Assembly: GCA_025024175.1 (NCBI GenBank)
Contig: QCXZ01000041.1
Location: 16,921,786-16,985,785 of the forward strand
DNA: 64,000 nt
Source of the DNA: Rhyzopertha dominica
Taxonomy: Eukaryota > Arthropoda > Insecta > Coleoptera > Bostrichidae
Direction: 5' to 3'
The number at the start of each line of letters is the position of its first letter. Within the stretch, counting starts at the first letter, position 1. This document shows, one piece after another, positions 25,001 through 37,000 of this stretch. The notes under the pieces are model-generated. The model searched no databases. It was not told the origin of the DNA and saw only the letters and a program-made list of their open reading frames with translations. The translations under genes were made by a program, and so were the position numbers.

Positions 25001-28000
25001 CAAATGTTNCAATTGTGATTAGATTATTTTTAACGTTACCACTGACAGTAGCTTCTGGAGAGCGCAGTTTTTCAAAGCTCAAAATTATTTGCGGTCAAGC
25101 ATGAAACAAGACCGTTTATCCGCTCTTGCAATCATTGCGATAGAGGATTCCATCGCGGAGAAGATTAATTATAGCGATATTATTTCAGAATTTTCTTATA
25201 AAAAAGTTCGGAAAGTGCAGTTTTCTTAGTAATTGGTTTTTGTTTCTTCATTATTTTATGTTGTGTAGTTATGTTTGTTAATTCTTTAATAATTCTGTAG
25301 TTTATTTTTTATGCAATCAACCATTATTTCTTCATTATTTTNTAGAAATGTTTGTTAATTTTTTTTATTATTTATATTTTATTTTTTATGTTACTTTGTT
25401 TAACCATTTGTTAATTTTTTTATAACAGTACCAAAAAGTAAGTGTTTTGTTTTATTTTAAATCGGGGCGCCAAAAATTCTCTTGCACGAAGGAGTCTCAT
25501 TAGCCAGAAGCGGCACTGACAGTATCGATTCTTCTTCGTAAAATATTTAGATAACAACAAGTGAAGCAGAAGTTTTAATGTGAGGCCATGGTAGTAACAT
25601 TTAGTATCAATCATGGTAGTAGATAGAGGGGTATATGCACGACACCGCGTGGAGCGGGCTGATTCTGCAGCCTGCCGCGTTAGAGAGAGATGGAGTATAG
25701 TAGGAGTTGCTCCACACAATCTTTGCATAGGGTCACTAGATAGTGCACGCTATATTGAAAATATTTATTTCATACCTAAAATTAAGTAAACAGTGATGGT
25801 TTATTTATTCCTAGAAATGGTGTGGAAATAATTTAGAACAGATTTGTGTAAGACAGCGAAAAATTAAGTACAGAAATACGTATATGCCTAGATTTCTTCT
25901 TCTTCCTTGTACTTCACTTATTAGTATACCTATTTGTCATTGTGTTTGTAGTACTGTTTGACAAACTCTATACTCGTAAATTAAAGCATAATAAATAAAT
26001 AAATTTCGAAAGTATCTCTTCTTCGTGTACTTAGCAAGGAAAACATTTCAGCATTTATATTATCAAGAACATCAACACTATGTATCTGTCTGGTTGAGAT
26101 ATTTTCTGTCTTAAACAAAAGCTTACATTGATCGGATTTGGATGATTTTTGGCCGTTCCCCTGGATTTCAAAACAGTTACGGTNAGCCCTCAGTATTTTA
26201 TTTCAAGTCTGATAGATGGCAATCAAATTTAGTATAGGGCTTAGGGTACAATCATCGCATTCATAGAAATCTACACTATATGAAAAGTGAAATTCTCCAG
26301 ACATTTCTATGCGTATAATAATCAATCTAATGCTCAAGGAACTAACTCGCGAGTCCAACGCAAAAAACGTGTCCCAAAACCTTCCACCTTGCACTTCAAA
26401 ACCGCAAAAAAATTATACGGATAGGTGTGAAATGTGACTTTTATTTTACGTGATTTACCTATTGTGCAAAGATTTTACTTGTTAATTTTTTTAAATTGAC
26501 ATCAATCTTTGATTATGTTGTATTCGAGTTTGTTTTTTATAATTGTGTTACGGACGATCTTTGCCAGTAACCACAACCACATATGTTTTTCATCTTTAGT
26601 ATCAATTTTGTGATGCACTTAACCTCAACTTAAAACCTGTCCTGAAGAAGGAAATACATTTTCCGAATGCTCGGCTTCTAAAAAGCTTTATGCTTATGCT
26701 TTATTTTTCTTGGCCGTAATACCGGAGTGTCCGGAGTTTGTTTTTGTGTTCTCAATGAAGACGGTCGCCCTTCCATGATATTTCATTAAAAATAGTGTTG
26801 TACATCTGATGATCGGTAAATTCAAATTAACTGAAGGTATTACTAGAGGCTACCTAGCTATATACACCTAGATGCCTGGGATTCTTTAGATAACTTGGAA
26901 ACGGCAAATTAAAAAAATGCGCCATTTGCAGTTATCTCCGTAGTAGAGCGAATCTGCATATTGTGTCACAATTAAAACATTTTAATTTTCAAAGCGACGC
27001 TAAATGCCAAAGACTCGTCTTATATAGATGAAGGACCAGATGTTTCAGAAACATTTGTGTGATAAATATGATCNCTACATGTGGATGATGATTTAAAATG
27101 TTTCTTGGATATAAATCTTATTAATTAAATAATTATCAATGCGATGCTCGGTTTGTATAGATTCCAAAGCATACCTTCGCTGAATACATCGTCTTCATTG
27201 AAGGTCAAAATTGAATNTATCTGTTCTTGAAGTCTTCAAATATGTCGCAATATATTCTTAAAGCTATCAAAAGAGAATTTTGAATGATGGTGGTTTTATA
27301 AATGTATAAGCTACACAAATAAAACGATCTATTTAAGACAAATAAAAAATATTTGAATCAAATAAATTAATTTGTTTGTATATACGCAATAAAACATTTA
27401 TTTATATTAAGACACATTTTTGCTTGACTTATTTTACATGAAACAAGTAAAAAAAGCTTAGACTAGTAATAAGTAATTTTTTGAATGAACGGTAATTTCA
27501 TTTGTTTCTAATAATTTATTTCGTCGCATGAAAACTATTTGTTCTGTTGAAGTTTTTGAATTGACTGCTGACAAGCTTTTCAACTCTTCCAAAAATTCGT
27601 TAGTGAAAGAATTTCATATTTACTGTTCCGAACATAAATTAGATTCCCTTTGTATGTGATTTATNTTTCACACGAGTAGTTGCCGTAGATACATATTACT
27701 CCAAAATTTTCAGCAAGGAGTTACTATAAAATTTTTGAGCCATTGAGTTNTAGTCTGCGTTGATTATGAAATTTTTATAAATATGTATTACTAAGTAGTA
27801 ATATTAAAGTTTTAATAATATTAGAATATTAATTTTACACCGTATTTTGTTATCACTATAAAAGAGTTATATATACTCGTCTATAGGGAACATAGCAATA
27901 ACACCTCTGAAATAATCATGCATTTCTCTCAATTGATATAAGTATAGTAGAGTTTTTATAGTTATAAACAATAATTATAAACGCTTGTCTGATACTACCT

Positions 28001-31000
28001 CTACTTTTTTTGTTATTTTTGGCAAAGCCAAATGCCAGCATTTCAATCGCTAACGTGGACTTCGACGGCTTAACAAGTATAACTAAGCTAAAACAGTCAA
28101 ACATAATGTGAGTATAGATTTAATGATGTGTGGTGTAGAATAGTATATTATGATACAAGTGTATCATGCGCGTCGTGTTTTGAAATATGTCGCGCGTGCT
28201 TTAAAGGCCTCTTATTTATACACGCGTATCATACGCTATTTTTTATTACGAATGCATCATAGGCTCAAAAATGTTTTAAACATTAAACATTCTCTTTTAC
28301 AATTTTGAAATTATTTTTAGTAGGCTTAAATCATAAAATGAAATATCTAAAAATACAAATTGTACAATCAATGTTTATTTAAAATAAGAGTATTATAGTT
28401 ACTTAGAATAAAGAAATGTTGTTTTTAAAAGTGTTCGTTCATTTTGATATGCGTACAAAAGGTATACCTAGTAATTTAAACGGCAGGTAAATATCTAGGT
28501 AATAAAAAAGTAGGCGCATCATAATCATCATTTTACACACGCTGCAGCGTGCGATAATTGTTGATTATGATGCATGCGTAATAAAAAAGAATTTATGTTA
28601 CATTTTTGACTTTACTATTGAGACAATTGGGTTATTTAACGGTGTGAGATCTCTGTTTAACAGGTGGTTTAAATTGCATTTCATGTAAACAGCCTCTAAG
28701 GAGTTCAAGTAAGCGTGCGTTGACTTTTTAACTTTTTTTATGTTGATTATATTAAATTTGTTACCTGTTTCAGTATTATACAATGCTAGTGCCGATTTTT
28801 CCCGTTTCTATTATATACAGCAGTATGAGATGCATTTTTCATCTATCTCCTGCGCTCCGCTTTCTAAATTTCACTGTTTGGAAGCTAGTCGCCAGCATGA
28901 TTTAATTAAATTAATCGCATCTCTACAAAGTCCTGCACTCTTTATAGCAATAGTAAGGTAAAAGCTTTACTTCAATTTATTTACCCCGCTTACTTAAAAA
29001 TTATATTTTCATGATTTATTTTGCGTCTTTTTAATGCATTTGGGTGAAAATCCGATTCCAAACGCGCCAAATAAAAAATTAACCTCATCGTCCAAATGCG
29101 GCAAACAGATTCAGCTTGTAAATTGACTAATGTCGTCGGTCACAGGTGACTGTGGCGGCAAACGGCGGCGTCGGCAACTAAACCTTATTGAATTCATTAC
29201 TGTTTATTAATGCAGTTAGTACCAACCTAATTACAATTACTGACACCGGCGTGCTCCACAAAGAATCTCACACAATCTTATTACTCCCGACTGAATGTAG
29301 TTACTCTCCAAACCCAGATACGTTTACCTACTTTAACCTAATCCGCTCCGGCGCCGTTGCCCCGTTTTAAAATATTTACATAAATTTGTTTCGTTTTCTG
29401 CGGAATTTAATTTCCTCATCATCCATGTAATTAGCATTAACGATGGTGGCAGCACTGTTTGCGTGCTGGCCAGTGTTACAATTAGGACGGGCTCACGTTC
29501 CTTTACACCAAATTTAATTGCACATAAAAATGAATTTGATGAGACGACAAAACAGATATATTTTTGGAAATGATTTATTTTTTCATGCCTAATGAAGTTC
29601 TAGATAATTAAATTTAAAAAAATGAACAGACTTGAGACATTTAATCTGAAACACCAAAAGTGTATTATAGAATTGTTTGTTTTTTGCACCCATCGCCATA
29701 TTTTAATTCTTCATTACAATTACAATAAACAGTTTTCTTTTACATCTGGTAGCGATTAGATCATACTTTCATTTATTTCTTACGTTTGTTTTCGCTAGAA
29801 TCTTCACGATATTACCATTATGCTATTAAACGTGCCTATGTTCTTATAATATTGTACTAGAAATAGTTGATTTGTTTGGCCATGTGGCGTTTTATGTGAA
29901 CACGTGTATCTTAATACGTGATAGAGAAGGTAGTTAAATTTAGGCTAAAATGAATATTACAAAGGTTAATCATTCCCGAATTTTATTCACTGTGCTCTTT
30001 TTTAGCTCGGTTTTCCAGTGCGCTAAAAATCTCGGCGCTAGCGCTCATTCGGCAGTAGGCAATGTAGGTCTCTGTATTTACCGACCGTTCCAACCTACGA
30101 CGCCGACGTAGTAAATGCAGTATAAGACGTATCTACATAAAAGTCTTATGATTAAGCTTATTTGAATTCTAATTCTTAAATTTGCACATTTTGGCTCCAT
30201 CATACGATTCTAACTTCAACTAAAGCTGTATATTTCAGTATCATTCAATTGTTGAAATAAATTTAAATACTTTTTAGACAGTTTAAATTACTTTTGATTT
30301 TGATCAAATATACCATTCTTACAGCACTGTATTATTTTCTACACCATCATTACGTACTTTTATTAAAAGTTTTACATTCATCATATTGTTAGGAACTTCG
30401 TCCGACTGCGATTGGACGCAATAAAAGCGAACATGTTACCTTTTAATAATGTGTTTATAAAAACAGCATACACGAAGGCTATAATAATTTCTATCAGACG
30501 TTATTATTTCTCTGATGTTTACTACATGTATGACAGCTTCACATTACGAATTATATACACTTATACATTACACAGAGATCGAGAGATTGTTAATAATTGC
30601 CAAAATAATATGTTATTTAGCAAGTAGACATGCACTTCAATCCGTGCCCTTCTAGTTCGCCTAATAGATGCTGTGCATTGCGGTTAGACATAATATGTAC
30701 CCACCGGCGCACTTTGTGTTAAAATCTGATCACTTATATGTCGAAAGTTAATACCATATAAAATGATTACAAAGCACATTTAATGTTAGTACTCCACCAA
30801 TTAAATGTTAAACTTGGAAAATTATTTCATTCTAATCATTCGCTGTCAGCAAGACAATTGTAATAGGCTGGCTATGTTTTTGCTTGGGGATCACAGTTGT
30901 TGGGGTTTGGAAGAGGGTGCTATCAAACTTATTACAATCCTATTTGCAAAGTAGGTATTAGTTCATCGAGTATGGATAACTGTAAAGGTCCGGAAAGCTT

Positions 31001-34000
31001 GTGGTTCCAGTTAGTGTTACCCAGGGCTCCATGCTTGACCCGTTATTGTTTCTAATTTTCATAAATGATCTGCCACATAGCACAAAAGAAGAAAACTTTA
31101 TCTTGGGATTGGCTTGTAGAAAGTTCACCGGATGGGTTCTAACAAATAAATACATAAACTAACTGTTATGTTCACCATAAATCCATAAAATCTTTTTCAA
31201 AATTTATGGTTTGTTGTATGTGTATTTCTTTTACCTGTATAAGAATACTATATGCAATAAAATATTTCAGTAAACTAAATATACGGTGCTTTGGTGTTTA
31301 TGAAGATCAGTCTGCCATCATTTTTATAATAATTTTCACTCAAAATTATACAACTCGCCGCAAAAAAGATTATACTACATATTATATCTCTTTATTTCAA
31401 TAGAAAAAAATAACACAAAAAGATGCAACTTGACCTGATCTGACCCTCAAATTATTGAATAAGCATATTGTCTAAAGCTTTTGGTGACGGAGGGATATTA
31501 TTAGCTTATCAGGAAGTAAATATAATATTTCCGAAATTTTGTACTTTGTAATTTAGATGGTAATGCCATCTGTCAGCATTACACTGACATGATGACAAAG
31601 CCACCTAGCTGCCTAAACGGGTACTATTCCTAAAGGAAGTGACCTGTAGCCTGACAAATTGGCATGCAACTGCACAATGAAATACAGCAATGTACATTCT
31701 TCCAGCTTTTCTACTGCTAGAGTTCTGCAATTAATTTTTATTTTATGGACTCTTTACAGCATTTTTCTCAATACGTCATTCATCACCATTATGAACAACA
31801 TCGGGCGCAAAACTCCCTCTTGCCTTAATAATCTATTCATAACTTGGAGATCTGAGGACAAAAGGTTGTTGTTTTCTTCTGTTCAAATATGGCACCAATA
31901 GAATTAAAAAAGAAACATATATGTACATTTCTCTATATAATTAGGTTTGATGGAAAGATGTTAGCTATTATAATATTTTTCGAATATATGCACAGACACA
32001 AAAAAAATCTTAGTCATAGCAACAAGGTTTTTTCATAATACATTTACAACTCATTCTGCCTAAGTTAATATCACATAAACATACAACCGAGTATGGATTC
32101 TATGACCACCAAATGCAGCATATTATATTTTGAAAAAGGATTCTGCTCAAACAGTTAGTTGACTGCGTAATATTCGGGCTTGCTTTATGAAATGAATGAA
32201 ATAATGAAATTTAATTACAGAATAAATTGTTACTTCACTAGGGATGTTGATTTTCCTTTCTTTTCCTTTCGGTAGGCTCTTTACTATGTACGCTATTTTG
32301 TGATTCAAGCGCATTTAAACTCGTTTGGTGCTTTTCGCAGTTGTCTTTCCAGTTTGTCTCTGTCTTTCCTCCAACAATCATTCCTTTTTGTTATAACATC
32401 TACGGTAGTAGGGTAAAGGGAAAAGAGTTGGACCGGTAGGAAAGACGGTCCATTAGCGATATTTTTTAAACATGGCAACATGTAAAAATTGAAACAGTTT
32501 GTAGCGTGGTGTGAATATAGGAATAGGATAGGATAGAATAGGAATAGGAATATCCTATATTCACACCACGGTCTGTAGCTACTTTAACGAGAGTGCTGTG
32601 TCTTACTGTCTTCCTGACATGCACTCTCATATCATGCAGAGTGCAGTAAAACACATGGCTTCCGTGATTTAACCGTTTCAAAATGATTATCCGTGATCAT
32701 CGATTTCGCGGGCGCTTGAAATTTCTGTGTGGTGATTTGCACAAAGAATTTTCGAAAGCCTTGTAAGTTTAAACACAATATTTATTTATATTATTGCAGA
32801 TTGCATGTTCTGCTGTACCTCTAACCTCAATTAGTTCCGTTATAACCCTTCGCTTTAACACGTCGGACTAGTACTAAGGAGAGGAGATGGACTTGTTTAT
32901 CCCTTATCTTATTTTGCACTTTTTCTATTTTCTCAAAACACAAAATAGACAAATCCTCAGTTTTTATGTATTGCTTTGCTTTATTTTTTAATAGAAAGTA
33001 TAAAATTTCCAATAAAACTTTGTCAATTGATACATAACCCTTTAGTGTCCATCCTAGCCGAATGAAATAACCCACCAACCTGTCAATCAAAACATCGCCT
33101 GCTTTCCGGTTAAGTGCATAGCTAAATCGGGGGACATACTCGGCGTACATCTGGGCCGGTAATGACTGGCCAGGGTACCCGGTAATGAAGTGTCAATTTA
33201 CTGTACTTAGGCTTACAGCATATGTATCAGCACAATGGCAAAGGGGACATGGGGATGGGACAATGCCATGGTTAACACTCAATTTGGCATATTGTACTCG
33301 ACACTGTGCACACATGTCCTGTTTGTCGTCGCGAGCTTTTATTGTGGAGAGGATTGTAATTATTATTAACTGCAGGTTAATCACAGCGGGGATGAGAGAT
33401 TGAAAAAGTTCGTGTTGAAGTTTGGCAAAACGTTCAAATTTAAATGGAATTTTTCTAAAGTAAACGTCGTAAATTAATTGTTGCTGAACATGTTAGTAGT
33501 ATAAGATTGTTTGTGTATCGTTGGACGTTAATTCATATTAACTGCAAAATTGTTGCCAACTAAAGGTGTTTTGTGCTATTTCATGGCATACATAGATTAT
33601 ATTGTTACTGTTTTAAAAGTCAAGTTTTCCCTTTTGTTTATTTGGGGCTATAAGCTGTCATAATGGATTATATCATCATGTATATCACAGGACTGTAGTA
33701 GGCAACGCTCTCGCTCTGATATTCAGTATCTTCTTTGTATTAGGTGACAAAAGCAAGTATCGCTTTTCGTCTCACACGCATAATTTCACATTATTTTATG
33801 CCTTGTAACTTCCTACGTATTTTGATTATTTTGTAACGAATCTCAGGATGTTACCCATTATTAACTCATTCCGTTACAATTTTGAAAACATTCTGGTATA
33901 AATGGTAATGTAACTGATAATTTTAATCTATACAACTGCAGATCCAAATAAAAATTTTTGCTTAATTCAAATTTTGGATTTTAGTGTTAATCTAAATGCT

Positions 34001-37000
34001 TTCACATATTTTGTATTGATAGATTTTGTACGTGAAAATATGAGAGATAAATTATTGACAAAAACCCATATATACATTGTTCAGAGCGCAACAGTACCCT
34101 CTTATGCATATTTGAAACTAAATAAAAATTTTATTCTAGTGTACTGTTTATGTAGAACTCAATAATTTTTAAAGCCGCCGTAGTCTGGAACTAATAAATC
34201 CTTCACACTTAAGTATATATGCAGATACAATACCTAACTATCCAAGATACAAGCGGACTTGAAATGTTTTAGAATTTTGTTTCTCATGAAAAATTTCTAA
34301 ATTGGTGTGTTGACTTTAAACTGTCTCCGAAACATGTACATTCATTTTGTTAATTTCAATATATTTCCTGGGAAGTGGACAACTGTTGTTTTCTTTAATT
34401 AAATATTAGGGTACGTTATGTCTACAATGCCTTGGCAACTTTCACATCCTACGTGACAAAAAAAAAATTGTTTGTTTAAAATCAGCCGAATAAATATTTA
34501 TCTTAATAGCAAGCAGGTATCTTGAAGGAACATTGCTTAATTCGCGTTTTACCTTATATCACACATTTTCAATATGTTGAGATCTGAACGTTTGGAAGAC
34601 AATTGCTCCCCAATCCATTGCCCTGTGTTTGTGGGTATGAATAAGAAAAATATTTATTTCAGTTACTTTTGAAAAACAGTTGAGATTTTAATTGCTATTG
34701 TCAAAACACATGTTAAAACCATAAAAATCTTTTAAGAAAAACTCAAAAGCTGTAAGACATTTTAAAAACATGGTAATTTCATAAAGTACTTTGTGGTGTA
34801 TCACTATAAATTGTCATGTCGAGAGAAGTGGAAGAATTGCTAAGAAAATGCTAAAAAAAGAAAACAACTTGTTTTAGAAGCTGTCAGAGAAAATGGCCAA
34901 GTATATTGAAATTTAGGAAGAACATTTAAGATGAATTTTGAATCAGTAAGAGCAATATTAAAAAATAAGCTTGTCATAAAAAGGAGAAATCTGCTCCACA
35001 ATACAGTAAAAAGTAACTAAAAAGTCAGAAAGCCTTACTTACTTAGAAATTAGAAATTAGAAAATAAATTCTACTGGTAGAAAATGTCGTAAATATGCCG
35101 CAGTTATGTTGAAATGTTTTGAAATCATTTAAAACAAAAAGTTTACGAAAATGGTTGGGAAGCTAAAATAACGAAATAAATCACGGAAAGAATAGAAGAA
35201 AAAGGTTACTCAATTCCAATCTAACCACATTTAATTTTTGTAGACATACCCATAATTGTTGAAAGCAAATTAATTTCGGAATAAATATACTTAGTGGCAA
35301 TCGGTGCATTAATTTTGCAACTCCTATTTGCAGTTATCTAAAGTTAAATAATTGAGAGTCAAACTCAATTTTGGTACGCACAACTCGTTTTCGTAAGCCG
35401 CCAATGAAAACTTCGACCTTTGATATATTGCTAAATATTATTCTGGGCCAACATTTGATGGTCCAGGCTACTTTTTAATTTGGTCCAAATTATTATTTAT
35501 CTGGAAGTAGTAGCTCCTAACATAGGCCACCTTTACGATTTCCAAATTTTTACAAGTGCTTCCTTCCATAATATCTTGTTTAGTAGGTATTACCAGTTTC
35601 GCGTAATTTTATTGCACTTTCAGCAATAATGGATTTGGTTATATTCATATCTAATAAAATCTACCAACATTTTTGTAATCTAGCTCCTTGAATACTGTTC
35701 ACTTATTTTCCACCGCAAATCCTGGTTATAGCTATACAGGATGTTTTTCTCGACGACCAGTATGGGGATCTCGAAAACTAGCAGAGCTAGAAAGAAGGTT
35801 AAATGAAGATAGATTCACCGTTTTGTTGACATAACTCAATGCACGTTTTGGTTTTTAAAAATAATGTTCATTGCTTACTAGATCTTTTTTAAATCATTTT
35901 ATCTCGTTTACATTTCACGTTACCAAAAAGTAAACACAAAAGTAGTAGATAATTTTACCCTTAATAAAGTAGTGTACTCCAGTTTGTTGTGCATTTTGTC
36001 ATATTTGAGATATGACATAAGCTTATGTTTTTTTAAATAGAATTTTTTACCAATTCAACGATAATATAACACTCGGTTTAGTTATTTTGGAAAATAGTAG
36101 AATTATGGCCAATTTTCTGTATTTTTTTGTTGTTTGGTTTTTTAAATAGCTAGCCATTGTTTTGTTTCATAAAAACTCACATTCCAAAAATAAACTGAAA
36201 TAATTTATTTAACAGTTAACGTAAGGAGAAAATGCAAAAGTAACTCAAAAAAACTAAATAAAAACAAAAAGCTAAAATATGAATTACTACAAAAGGTGTT
36301 AAAACAATCCTCCATTATTTTGCATGCATGTATTGCATCTTTTTAAAATGGAGTAAGTTTCCTTCCTAATAGAACGTCTGTCAATTGTAGCAAAAGCTTA
36401 TAAAATGGCAGTTCTTAAGTCATCAACTGTTTCATAGTTCCTTAGGTATACTATGTTTTTTATTGTACCTCATATAAGGAAATCTAAAACTGATAAATCT
36501 GGAGAACGGGGCGGGCAGGTAACAGGTCCGATTCTTCGTATCCACGTGTTTGCATAGATTTGGTCAAGATAATTCCTTACTTGCACTGTATTATGAGGAG
36601 GTGCTCCATCGTGTTGAAACTACTCCATTGTTTAACGCATCTCCAAGTTTAAATCTTGAAAGATTTTTTCAAAACCATTTTGTACATAATGAAGGTAACG
36701 TTCACTACTTAAAGAATGGTCAAAAATGTACGGGCCTAGAATGGTGGACCCAATAAAACCGCACCAAATATTAAACCCAAATCTGATTTGAGGTCTTCTT
36801 TGCTGCACATTGCGAGGGTTTTCTTGTGCCCAGAGATGTTCATGATATCGGTTAAATATACCGCAGTTTGTAAATTTTGTTTTATCCGATCACATAATCA
36901 TAAAAACAAACAGTGGGTCTTCCGCGCACATCTTTCTATATCAGTTACAAAACTCCAGACGGCGATGTTCATACCCAGCATGTAATGCTTGGCTAACTGC

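Noticed and set aside
22672..25231. Domesticated host ZMYM1-like gene
   Set aside because: Frameshifts, a lost conserved motif, flanking terminal repeats and target duplication show a transposon copy, not a host gene.
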